DNA of 64,000 bases from Pseudomonas sp. (GTDB taxonomy: Bacteria; Pseudomonadota; Gammaproteobacteria; Pseudomonadales; Pseudomonadaceae): positions 1-64,000 of the forward strand of contig NZ_JAQGNX010000180.1 of the NCBI RefSeq assembly GCF_028293835.1, in the 5' to 3' direction. Under the pieces are notes generated by a model. The model ran no database searches, was not told the DNA's origin, and saw only the letters and a program-made list of their open reading frames with translations. Positions 26,631 to 35,000 of this stretch are shown piece by piece (positions within the stretch are counted from its first letter, which is position 1; each line of letters starts with the position of its first letter). Both the position numbers and the translations under genes were made by a program.

Positions 26631-27467
26631 TTAGATTGGGTTTGCAAGGGTCTGGGCTGTGTCCAGGTAAGCCATGCTCGCCCCCAGCGCCTGCTTGATA
26701 TCGTCCATCTCATGCACGCTGTCAGCGAAGGGTTCGAAGGACAAATGTCCTGTGTAGCCATCGCTCAGCAACCGGCCGATCTGCGCTGCGTTGCCGAGGA
26801 TGTCACCCTCGCCCACCAGCACCCGGTGACCATCACGAATGTTCGCCAGCGGTACGTCGCCGTCTTCGACACCGGAGATGTGTACTAACCCGGTCAGGTC
26901 GGCGAAGAACTCCTTTTCATCCGCCAGATGGTGATGAAAAGTGTCGTGCACCACACGAAACACATCCAGCCCGCCGGTGGCCTTGATTGCGTCCACCGCC
27001 TGGCGTTTATGCCGCAACGAGCACTGCTCGAAGCCCAGCGGTTCGACGAATCCAAGCACCCCGTATTCGCGCAGAATCGGCGCCAGTTCCGTCAGCGCTG
27101 TATGCAAGCCTGCCGCGCGCTCGCTGGCAGTGCGTGGATCGGCAGGGCCGTTGAACGGGCACAAGACCAAGGCTTCGGCACCGCAGTCGCGGGCATACGC
27201 GGCCAGGTTCAACGCTTGGGCGCGGCGTTCATCGTTCCAGACATCGAAGGGGTACAGCGCGTTGATCGACAACACCCGGACACCATGGGCGGCGCACAAC
27301 TCACGGATTGTATGGGGCGCCGTACCGTCCTCGATCTCGATGCCTTTGAGGTCATTGCGGATTTCAATGGCATCGGCTTTCAAGGTCACCGCCAGATCAA
27401 TGAAGCCTGGCAATGACAACCGAGGGGCAACCATACGATTCAGGGCGAAACGCAGGGGATGACTCAT
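26631..27467 (-). CDS. iolI: 2-keto-myo-inositol isomerase
   Basis: 278 residues, the same length as Bacillus IolI, in the xylose-isomerase-like TIM-barrel family. Metal-ligand strand ends are visible: AIEIRNDL, LGFVEPLGFEQCS, RVVHDTFHHHL, HISGVEDG and LSFEPFADSVH. IolI interconverts 2-keto-myo-inositol and 1-keto-D-chiro-inositol, linking D-chiro-inositol to the pathway. ATG 27467 (MSHPLRFALNRMVAP) is chosen; the longer frame has a low-complexity Asn/Ser-rich start. Confidence 0.82.
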   Translation of the reverse strand: MSHPLRFALNRMVAPRLSLPGFIDLAVTLKADAIEIRNDLKGIEIEDGTAPHTIRELCAAHGVRVLSINALYPFDVWNDERRAQALNLAAYARDCGAEALVLCPFNGPADPRTASERAAGLHTALTELAPILREYGVLGFVEPLGFEQCSLRHKRQAVDAIKATGGLDVFRVVHDTFHHHLADEKEFFADLTGLVHISGVEDGDVPLANIRDGHRVLVGEGDILGNAAQIGRLLSDGYTGHLSFEPFADSVHEMDDIKQALGASMAYLDTAQTLANPI

Positions 27468-27516
27468 TATTTTTATTCTCCTGAAAGTCTGCGAACGAAG
27501 GCTATTGAACGAAGGG

Positions 27517-29034
27517 TTATTTAGCGGTTGGCATACCAAACTCCGGCCCCTTGACGATGCTGTCAGGCCAGCGCTGCATCACGCTTTTGTAACGACTGTA
27601 GAAACGCATGCCTTCTTCGCCGTAGGCATGGTGATCACCGAACAACGAGCGCTTCCAGCCGCCGAATGAATGCCAGGCCATGGGCACCGGAATCGGTACG
27701 TTGATCCCGACCATGCCAACTTTGATGGTACGGGCGAACGCTCGAGCAATACCGCCGTCGCTGGTGAAGCACGACACGCCATTGCCAAACTCGTGGGCGT
27801 TGATCAAGGCCACGGCACTGGCAAAATCCGGCACCCGAACGATGCCCAACACCGGGCCGAAAATTTCCTGCTTATAAATGGTCATTTCAGGGGTGACGTT
27901 ATCGAACAGCGTGGCGCCGACGAAGAAGCCCGCTTCAGCACCCGGCACGCTGAAACCGCGGCCGTCGACAATCAATTCGGCGCCCTGCTCCACGCCTTGG
28001 TCGATGAAACCCAAGACCTTGGCTTTATGTTCCCCCGTCACCAACGGTCCCATGTCGGTATCGCTTTGCATGCCATTGCCGACTTTGAGTTGGTCAATAC
28101 GTGGCAGCAGCTTCTCGATAAGCTTGTCGCCCACGTCACCCACCGCCACCGCGATGGAAATCGCCATGCAGCGCTCGCCAGCCGAACCGTAGGCAGCGCC
28201 GATCAAGGCATCCGCGGCCTGATCGAGATCAGCATCGGGCATGACAATCATGTGATTTTTCGCGCCGCCCAAGGCTTGCACGCGCTTGCCTCGCGACGTG
28301 CCTTGTTGATAGATGTATTCGGCAATCGGCGTCGAACCCACAAAGGAAATCGCTTCAATGTCCGGGTGTTGTAATAAAGCATCCACGGCCGCCTTGTCGC
28401 CCTGGACCACGTTGAATACACCGTCTGGCAGACCGGCCTCAGTGAGCAACCGAGCCATCAGCAGGCTGGCCGAAGGATCACGCTCGGAGGGCTTGAGAAT
28501 GAACGTATTGCCCGTCACCAACGCCATGGGGATCATCCACAACGGCACCATGACCGGGAAGTTAAAGGGCGTAACCCCGGCGCAAACGCCCAGTGGTTGG
28601 CGCAGGTTCCAGTTGTCGATGCCGCCACCGATGTTGTCGCTGTAATCGGTTTTCAGCAGGCTCGGTGCGCCACAGGCGAATTCGACGATTTCAATGCCGC
28701 GGGTGACCTCACCTTTGGCGTCGGAAAACACTTTGCCATGCTCGCGGCTGATGATTTGCGCCAACTCATCGTGGTGTTTGTCTAACAACTCTTTGAACTT
28801 GAACATTACTCGTGCGCGGCGCAGGGAAGATTGATCAGCCCACGCCGGAAACGCAGCCAATGCAGAGGCCACAGCCTGGTCCACGGTTTTGACGCTGGCC
28901 AGTGCCACCCGCGCCTGAACGCTGCCAGTGGCCGGATTGAACACATTGCTGTAGCGCTCGTCGCTGGCGTTTTGTGCCGAATCGGCGACAACCTGCCCAT
29001 TGATGTAATGCCCAATAATCGGAGCGTTGCTCAT
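27517..29034 (-). CDS. mmsA: Methylmalonate-semialdehyde dehydrogenase (CoA-acylating)
   Basis: 505 residues of the aldehyde dehydrogenase superfamily. It has CAGVTPFNFPVMVPLWM, the NAD-binding ALGGAKNHMIVMPDADLDQ segment and the catalytic cysteine in GSAGERCMAIS, all as in MmsA/IolA. It converts malonate semialdehyde (the iol end product) to acetyl-CoA and CO2. The same enzyme class serves valine breakdown, but the position inside the iol operon assigns it to inositol use. ATG 29034 gives MSNAPIIGHYINGQ, the usual start. Confidence 0.9.
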   Translation of the reverse strand: MSNAPIIGHYINGQVVADSAQNASDERYSNVFNPATGSVQARVALASVKTVDQAVASALAAFPAWADQSSLRRARVMFKFKELLDKHHDELAQIISREHGKVFSDAKGEVTRGIEIVEFACGAPSLLKTDYSDNIGGGIDNWNLRQPLGVCAGVTPFNFPVMVPLWMIPMALVTGNTFILKPSERDPSASLLMARLLTEAGLPDGVFNVVQGDKAAVDALLQHPDIEAISFVGSTPIAEYIYQQGTSRGKRVQALGGAKNHMIVMPDADLDQAADALIGAAYGSAGERCMAISIAVAVGDVGDKLIEKLLPRIDQLKVGNGMQSDTDMGPLVTGEHKAKVLGFIDQGVEQGAELIVDGRGFSVPGAEAGFFVGATLFDNVTPEMTIYKQEIFGPVLGIVRVPDFASAVALINAHEFGNGVSCFTSDGGIARAFARTIKVGMVGINVPIPVPMAWHSFGGWKRSLFGDHHAYGEEGMRFYSRYKSVMQRWPDSIVKGPEFGMPTAK

Positions 29035-29072
29035 GTCACTGTTCCTTTTCGAATAGCCGTTCTTTTCGAATA

Positions 29073-29897
29073 TTAAAGATCCAGCAACCAACTGTGCTGC
29101 GGATCGTTATTGAATTGCCAGGCGCGTTTGGGGCCGGCCATCACGTTCAGATAATACGACTCGTAGCCATACGGCACACTGACCGGGTGATAACCCTTGG
29201 GCACGGTCACCAAGTCATTATTTTCCACGGCCATGGCTTCATCGATGCTGCGGTCGTCGGTGTACACCCGCTGAAACACGAAACCTTGGGGCGGATTGAC
29301 CTGATGGTAATAGGTTTCTTCAAGAAAGCTTTCGTGGGGCAAATCATCTTTGTCGTGTTTGTGCGGCGGGTAGCTGGACGAGTGCCCGGACGGCGTACGC
29401 ACTTCCACCACCAACAGCGAATGCGCGGGTTCGGTGTCGGGAAGGATGTCGCACACATAGCGGGTATTTGCGGCCTTGCCACGGCTGCTGCGCTTCATGC
29501 TTTCAGGACGGATCAAGCGTGCCGGCAATTGTTTGCCCACATCGCCAGGGGCCGCGCACACGGCGATTTGCACTGCGCTTAACGCCGTAACCTGGGCTTG
29601 ACTGTGGGGGGGCAAATACACGGCAAACGGTGATTTATCTTCAAACACCGAATGTCTGTCACCGATGTTTGGCCACTGGAAAGCGGCCTGCCCCGGCGCC
29701 TCGCCGCTCACATCGACCCGGCCGCTGAGCAGCACCAGGCACAGTTCTTTTTCACCCGAACTGACCGGCAGATTTTCCCCGACGCTCAAGCGGTAGGCGG
29801 CGAAGCCGACGTAGTCCAGCACACCGTCCGCCAGGGCAACGACGTTACGACCTTCAGCCTTACTTTTAACCAACAGATTTTTTACCGGCAAGTTCAT
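29073..29897 (-). CDS. iolB: 5-Deoxy-glucuronate isomerase
   Basis: 274 residues forming two cupin-like halves. The family motif SYPPHKHDKDDLPHESFLEE holds the metal-binding His/Glu set, followed by VNPPQGFVFQRVYTDDRS, VTVPKGYHPVSVPYGYE and LNVMAGPKRAWQFNNDP. It converts 5-deoxy-D-glucuronate to 2-deoxy-5-keto-D-gluconate. ATG 29897 is used; a TTG two codons upstream (29903) would overlap iolE by four bases and is also possible. Confidence 0.93.
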   Translation of the reverse strand: MNLPVKNLLVKSKAEGRNVVALADGVLDYVGFAAYRLSVGENLPVSSGEKELCLVLLSGRVDVSGEAPGQAAFQWPNIGDRHSVFEDKSPFAVYLPPHSQAQVTALSAVQIAVCAAPGDVGKQLPARLIRPESMKRSSRGKAANTRYVCDILPDTEPAHSLLVVEVRTPSGHSSSYPPHKHDKDDLPHESFLEETYYHQVNPPQGFVFQRVYTDDRSIDEAMAVENNDLVTVPKGYHPVSVPYGYESYYLNVMAGPKRAWQFNNDPQHSWLLDL

Positions 29898-29899
29898 GA

Positions 29900-30817
29900 T
29901 CAAACGCTCCTGTGTTGGGCATCGGCCAGCAGATTGCGCAGGGTTTCATAGCCTTTTTTGGCGTAGATATAGCTGGGCGCGACCGCCGGGTCCTGCTCGG
30001 CTTCGACCACCAGCCAGCCTTGGTAATGGGCGGCGAGCAGCACGTCGAGCAACGCAGAAAAATCGATATCGCCATCACCGGGCACGGTGAAGGTGCCGTT
30101 GATGATGCAGTCAGGAAAGCTCCATAGATTGTTGCGCGCCAATTGCACCACTGGCTTGCGCACGTCTTTGAAATGCACATGACAAACCCGCTCAATGTGC
30201 TTTTTCAATACCTGTAACGGCTCGCCGCCGCCCATGTAGCAATGGCCCGAATCAAACAATAGCCCAACTTCGCTGCCGGTCAGGGCCATCAGCTTATCGA
30301 TGTCTTGGGGAGATTCGACGTAGGCGCCCATGTGGTGGTGGTAAGCCAGGCGCACGCCTTTGGACAAGGTGAAACGCGCCAGTTGCGTGAGCTTGTCGGC
30401 GTACTCCTGCCACGCCTGATCGCTGTGGAAGCGTGGCCTTTCTACCAGGGCTATACGCTGCCCTTGGATCGAGTCAGCCACTTCGCCATAAACCAGTACC
30501 GTGGCACCGTTTTCTGCGAGCAAGTGCACGTGACCTGTGATGGCTTCGATTTCCTCGGCCACCGAGCGCCGGGCCAGGCGGCTGGAATACCAACCCGAGA
30601 CCAGCGCCAGGTCATAGGGGCGTAATACGTCGCCAACGCCCTTGGCGTCCTTGGGAAACTTGCCGTTGAGTTCGAAGCCTGCATAACCAATTTCTTTGCC
30701 TTCACTCAAGGCGGTGCTCAAAGGCGTTTCGCCGCCTAAGGCGGGCAGATCATCGTTGCTCCAGGAAATCGGATTAATGCCGATTCGGATCGCTGACGGG
30801 GTGTTCGAAGTGGGCAT
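29900..30817 (-). CDS. iolE: myo-Inosose-2 dehydratase
   Basis: 305 residues, TIM-barrel. It begins with IRIGINPISWSNDDLPALGG, the IolE hallmark, and continues with GFELNGKFPK, LAYHHHMGAYVES, GLLFDSGHCYMGGG and HVHFKDVRKPV, which supply metal ligands. It dehydrates scyllo-inosose to the diketone used by IolD. ATG 30817 (MPTSNTPSA) is preferred to 30862. It lies 55 bases after iolC and almost touches iolB. Confidence 0.93.
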   Translation of the reverse strand: MPTSNTPSAIRIGINPISWSNDDLPALGGETPLSTALSEGKEIGYAGFELNGKFPKDAKGVGDVLRPYDLALVSGWYSSRLARRSVAEEIEAITGHVHLLAENGATVLVYGEVADSIQGQRIALVERPRFHSDQAWQEYADKLTQLARFTLSKGVRLAYHHHMGAYVESPQDIDKLMALTGSEVGLLFDSGHCYMGGGEPLQVLKKHIERVCHVHFKDVRKPVVQLARNNLWSFPDCIINGTFTVPGDGDIDFSALLDVLLAAHYQGWLVVEAEQDPAVAPSYIYAKKGYETLRNLLADAQHRSV

Positions 30818-30872
30818 GGATGCACCTGTTTTGTTTTTTTCGACTGACAGCGTTCGGTTCACTGCGATGACG

Positions 30873-32828
30873 TCAGGCCCGCGCCTCGCGCCAGGATTCG
30901 ATCAAGAACATAAACGTTCTCTGCACCTGGCTGATCAGCGTAGCGTCATCAATTTCGCCTGCCATCCAGGCCCGGCCTGGCTCCTGGAATATCGTCCGGC
31001 CGACGGCAAACCCACGGCAACTGCTGCTGCGGCTGGCTTGTTTGAAGCCTTCAGCCAGTGCTTCAATCGGGGCATTCAAGCCCAGCAATACCACACCTCG
31101 GCAATACGGATCGCGTTCACGGATCAACTCATCCAACCGCTGCCAAACCTCGGCGGTCTGCGCTTCGATCTTCCACCAATCGGGAAAGATCCCGAGGTTG
31201 TACAAGCGCTTCAACGCCCGATAAAGCACGTCCGGATAGGTCGAGGGATGATCCTTTGGCGGAATAACTTCCAGTAACAGTTCATGGCCGCTGGTTTGCG
31301 CAGCCTGGTACAAGCCCATGAGTTGCGCTTCCTGCTCCAACCGCAGCATGGGTTCGTCATCCGGGTGAAACTGCACCAGGCATTTAATGATCTGTTCCTT
31401 GGGCCACGTCAGCAAGTTGCTGCCGATGGAACGGCCATGTTCAAACGCCAAAGGTCGCGAGCCTTGTACTTCTACCGGGCGGGCAATCCACCAACCGCGG
31501 CCGGTGGCGCTGTTCAACGAATCCTGACCGAAGCGTTGATCCGCCAGCAGCCCGACGCTGGCATCAATGCCTCGCTGCTGCAAATCCAACTCAACCCGTT
31601 CTACGGCTTGAATAAAGAGCTGTTTGAGCTGACCGATGCTGCTCAGATCACGGCCCGCTTTTTGCGCCGACTCTACCAACTGACCACGGTGGTCAAAGGC
31701 GAAGATAAACAGTTGCTTCCATTGCTTGCGCGGCACACTGACCTGATGCAGCCGTTGCAGCACGGTGTCTTGATCCGGACGGGTAATCGGCACCGGGCTG
31801 TTAAGCAGATAATCCAGCTCCGCCGGGGTTGGCATCGCCGGCGCGCAGGCGTGGCGCGACACCACCAAACCGCCGCAGGCATTGGCCAACTGGCAATTGC
31901 GTGCGTCGCTGGCATCGCTGTCGTCAGCGTCATTGCGCAGCCAACCGCTGAGGAAACCCGACATGAACGCATCGCCAGCGCCCAGCACGTTCAACACTTC
32001 AACCCGCACACCGGGATGAATTGCGCCGTCTTCCAGGCGGCGGGGAATCTCGCCGTGAATCACCGTACAGCCTTGGGGCCCCAGTTTGACCACCAGGGTG
32101 GCGGCGGTCAGTTCACGCACGGTGCGCAAAGCCCCGAGCAAATCCGTGCCACCGCCCGCAATCAAAAACTCTTCCTCGGTGCCGACGATCAGGTCGAAGC
32201 GCGGCAGAATACGCTGCACGTGCTGGCTGACTTTTTGGTCCGCAACAAAACGGGTGGCGCCATCGGCCTTGCTCGCCAGGCCCCACAGCACGGGGCGATA
32301 GTCGATATCGAGGATACGTTTGACGTCGTGTTTTTCGGCGTAATCCAGGGCTTGGCTGCTGGCCTTGAACACTTGATCGGTGGAAAAGTGCGTGCCGGTG
32401 ATCAGCAAGGCTTTGCTGGAAGCGATGTAGTCTTCATTGATGTCGTCGGCGCGCAACGCCATGTCGGCGCAATTTTCGCGGTAGAACACCAACGGGAAGG
32501 TTTCCCGGTCTTTGAGGCCTAACAGCACCATGGCGGTGAGGCGTTCGGGATCAATTTTTATGCCGCGCGTGTCGCAGCCTTCCCGTTGCAGAGACTCCAC
32601 CAGAAAACGGCCCATGTGGTCGTCCCCCACCCGGCTGAGCATCGCCGATTTGAGCCCAAGGCGAGCAGTGCCAAAAGCGATGTTCGCAGATGAGCCGCCG
32701 AGGTATTTGGCGAAGCTGCTGACATCTTCGAGGCGCGCACCTACTTGCTGTGCATAAAGATCAACGCCGAGACGTCCGAGGCAGATCAGATCCAACGGGC
32801 GCCCAGAGGCAAAACGTGTCTGAACCAT
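30873..32828 (-). CDS. iolC: Bifunctional 5-dehydro-2-deoxygluconokinase / DUF2090 aldolase-like protein
   Basis: 651 residues, twice the size of a plain IolC. Residues 1-335 are a PfkB-family sugar kinase: DLICLGRLGVDLYAQQVG, the GGSSANIAFG substrate motif and the catalytic signature VLGAGDAFMSGFLSG. Residues 345-651 are DUF2090 (FIFAFDHRGQLVE, LLEVIPPKDH, KIEAQTAEVWQ, GRTIFQEP), a class I aldolase-like barrel believed to split the phosphorylated product into malonate semialdehyde and DHAP. This fusion explains why no iolJ is present. First gene of the operon, divergent from iolR. Confidence 0.9.
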   Translation of the reverse strand: MVQTRFASGRPLDLICLGRLGVDLYAQQVGARLEDVSSFAKYLGGSSANIAFGTARLGLKSAMLSRVGDDHMGRFLVESLQREGCDTRGIKIDPERLTAMVLLGLKDRETFPLVFYRENCADMALRADDINEDYIASSKALLITGTHFSTDQVFKASSQALDYAEKHDVKRILDIDYRPVLWGLASKADGATRFVADQKVSQHVQRILPRFDLIVGTEEEFLIAGGGTDLLGALRTVRELTAATLVVKLGPQGCTVIHGEIPRRLEDGAIHPGVRVEVLNVLGAGDAFMSGFLSGWLRNDADDSDASDARNCQLANACGGLVVSRHACAPAMPTPAELDYLLNSPVPITRPDQDTVLQRLHQVSVPRKQWKQLFIFAFDHRGQLVESAQKAGRDLSSIGQLKQLFIQAVERVELDLQQRGIDASVGLLADQRFGQDSLNSATGRGWWIARPVEVQGSRPLAFEHGRSIGSNLLTWPKEQIIKCLVQFHPDDEPMLRLEQEAQLMGLYQAAQTSGHELLLEVIPPKDHPSTYPDVLYRALKRLYNLGIFPDWWKIEAQTAEVWQRLDELIRERDPYCRGVVLLGLNAPIEALAEGFKQASRSSSCRGFAVGRTIFQEPGRAWMAGEIDDATLISQVQRTFMFLIESWREARA

Positions 32829-32948
32829 GCTGGCTCCTATTATTTTTATCAGCCTGCGTTGCGCTCCCAACGTGCGCAATCGCTCTTGGTGATGGAGATT
32901 AGAACGTCTTGTTACGCCGATCAATAATTATTCTATATATTTTTCAAG

Positions 32949-32964
32949 TAGAATATTTTTTCCA
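32949..32964 (-). promoter_or_regulatory. Candidate IolR operator upstream of iolC
   Basis: TAGAA-N6-TTCCA sits in an AT-rich tract. An overlapping larger inverted repeat is ATTATTCTA (32927-32935) with TAGAATATT (32949-32957), matching at 8 of 9 paired bases. The 16-bp site has the same half-sites as the one upstream of the ABC operon at 21.2 kb. A TTGAAA hexamer just downstream of it on the minus strand could be the -35 of iolC. Confidence 0.6.
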
Positions 32965-33109
32965 TAAGCCGGCACTGTAGTGGCATAGGGTCACAAACAG
33001 GCGAAGATATAATCGCAGGCGTTGTAAACTGGACGCTCTATTGTCAGGGGCATGGGCGTTTCTGCCGTCCGGCCGTGCCTTATAAGAACAAGCCATAAGG
33101 ATTAGTCGT

Positions 33110-34012
33110 ATGACCACCGACCCGCAGGCGTTGATTGAGAACGCCGACACGCCGCCCCTCAATGCCGAAGGTCTGCTTAAGCTGATTTCGACTGAGTACG
33201 AAAGCCTGCCGCGCCAACTCAAACGCATCGCCACGTACATGAGCCAGCAAAGCGACCGGATCATGGTCGACCGGATCAGCGACATTGCCCGTGAATGTGA
33301 AGTACATCCGTCGGCTATCGTGCGGTTCTCACAGCGGTTCGGCTTCAGTGGTTTCAGCGAAATGCAGGCGTTGTTTCGCGAGGCGTATACCCACAAGACC
33401 ACGCCCGCGCAGAATTACCAGCAGCGCATTCGCACCCTGATCGCCAATAAATCACAGAAAGCCAGCGGCGGTGATTTGGCCCGCGAATGCGTGAACGCGA
33501 CGTTATCCGGGCTGGAACGCTTAGGTGCCGAATTGGATGACGTGTCGTTCGACAAGGCTGTGGACTTGGTGATCAATGCGGACAATATCTACGTAGTGGG
33601 CGTGCGGCGCTCGTTCGCGGTGGCCGATTATCTGGTGTACAACCTGCAACACACCAACAAGCGTATTCACCTGATTTCTGGTTTGGGTGGTAGCTACCGA
33701 GAGCAAATGCGCAGCGTGCGGGCCAATGATCTGGTGATCGCCATCAGCTTCACGCCGTACGGCAAAGAGACCCAACATTGCCTGCGGATCGCCCAGCACA
33801 ATCAAGCCAAAACCCTGATTATCACCGACAGCAACCTCTCGCCGCTGGCCAAACGTGCCAATGCGGTGCTGCTGGTCAACGAAGGCAGTTCATTCGCGTT
33901 TCGCTCACTCAGCGCAACCCTGTGTTTGTGCCAGGCGCTGTTTATCGCGGTGGCCTATCGGTTGGAGCTGAAGGTAGATCAGATTCACGAGCAGGTGGGG
34001 TTCGATGATTAG
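33110..34012 (+). CDS. iolR: RpiR/MurR-family regulator of inositol genes
   Basis: 300 residues. An N-terminal RpiR helix-turn-helix domain (IATYMSQQSDRIMVDRISDI, then CEVHPSAIVRFSQRFGFSGF) is followed by a SIS sugar-binding domain (about 135-270; NIYVVGVRRSFAVADYLVYN, VIAISFTPYGKETQHCLRIA, LIITDSNLSPLAKRAN). SIS domains of this family bind phosphorylated sugars; for IolR the effector is thought to be 2-deoxy-5-keto-gluconate 6-phosphate. It diverges from iolC with a 281-base shared control region. A TATAAT at 33008-33013 could be its -10. It is probably a repressor. Confidence 0.88.
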   Translation: MTTDPQALIENADTPPLNAEGLLKLISTEYESLPRQLKRIATYMSQQSDRIMVDRISDIARECEVHPSAIVRFSQRFGFSGFSEMQALFREAYTHKTTPAQNYQQRIRTLIANKSQKASGGDLARECVNATLSGLERLGAELDDVSFDKAVDLVINADNIYVVGVRRSFAVADYLVYNLQHTNKRIHLISGLGGSYREQMRSVRANDLVIAISFTPYGKETQHCLRIAQHNQAKTLIITDSNLSPLAKRANAVLLVNEGSSFAFRSLSATLCLCQALFIAVAYRLELKVDQIHEQVGFDD

Positions 34013-34025
34013 TCGCGTGCACGAG

Positions 34026-35000
34026 TTAGCGCTTCGCCTGCCGCTCTATAACCAGGTACATCACTAGCGCGATGATTAGCGGCAGCAGGAAGTAAATCGC
34101 CCGATAACCAATCAGCGCCGCCAGCAAGCTGCTTTGGGGGATCTGGTCCTGCATCAGCGAAATAAACACTGCTTCCAGCACCCCAAGCCCTGCCGGGATG
34201 TTGGTAATCACGCCAGCTATGCTGCTGATCATCAACACCCCCAGCACCGTGGGGTAGAAGGCGTTTGGCGGCAATAATAAATAGATCAGCGCCGCCATTA
34301 ACGACCAGTTCAGCGCGCCCAGGCCGATTTGCAGCACCGCCAGTTTCGCCGTCGGCAAGGTAATTTCCTGTCTACGGATATGCCACGAGCGCCGCCTGGC
34401 GTATCGGCAGGCCAGTACGTAAGCCGCCACTATCAGCAACAGGCCAGCGCCGATCAGTTGCAGAGACCTTGTCCCAATCGCCCAGTGCGCGGGTAAGGTG
34501 AGCAAGCCGAGGGAGAATACCAACCCCGCCAGCAGCATATAACCGAGCCAGTTACTCATCAGGCTCAGGCTGAGGATGCGGGTAATCGTCGGCACGTCCA
34601 GGCCCAGGCGGGAATACAACCGGTATCGCAGCGCAACGCCACCCACCCAGGAACTGAGATTCAGGGTAAAGGCATAGCAAACGAAGGTGATGGGCACGAC
34701 TTGCCAAATGCGCAGGGTATGGCCTGTGTAATAGCGGCCAAGCAGGTCGAACCCGCAATAGGTGAAATAGCTGGCCAGAGCGATGGCGACGCCTGTCAGC
34801 AGCGTGGACAGCTTATAGGACTCCAGCCCCTGTCTGACCTGGTGCCAGTCGAGGTTTTTCAGCAGGGTGAATAGCAGCAGCGGCACTGCGACGAAGAACA
34901 ACACAGTCAATGCGCGCTTGGCCCATTTCCACCGGCCGCTACCCGCGTCGGCGTTCTGCTTGCGGCCCACGTCAGGCGAAGCGTCCGCTGGACGGGTCAC
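34026..35000 (-). CDS. ybhN: YbhN/UPF0104-family membrane protein (lysylphosphatidylglycerol synthetase-like flippase domain)
   Basis: 324 residues with about eight transmembrane helices. It has GVAIALASYFTYCGFDLLGRYY, quoted here as ALASYFTYCGFDLLGRY, then LSSWVGGVALRYRLYSRLGLD and IAGVITNIPAGLGVLEAVF, as in the integral-membrane half of MprF-like proteins. E. coli YbhN shares the operon order ybhP-ybhO-ybhN seen here. It may move or modify phospholipids with the neighbouring cardiolipin synthase. It overlaps clsB by four bases. Confidence 0.8.
   Translation of the reverse strand: MTRPADASPDVGRKQNADAGSGRWKWAKRALTVLFFVAVPLLLFTLLKNLDWHQVRQGLESYKLSTLLTGVAIALASYFTYCGFDLLGRYYTGHTLRIWQVVPITFVCYAFTLNLSSWVGGVALRYRLYSRLGLDVPTITRILSLSLMSNWLGYMLLAGLVFSLGLLTLPAHWAIGTRSLQLIGAGLLLIVAAYVLACRYARRRSWHIRRQEITLPTAKLAVLQIGLGALNWSLMAALIYLLLPPNAFYPTVLGVLMISSIAGVITNIPAGLGVLEAVFISLMQDQIPQSSLLAALIGYRAIYFLLPLIIALVMYLVIERQAKR

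Noticed and set aside
30696..32522. Long plus-strand frames opposite the iol genes (up to about 410 residues)
   Set aside because: They are antisense shadows of iolE and iolC, with His/Gln/Arg-rich composition typical of reverse-frame reading in GC-rich DNA.
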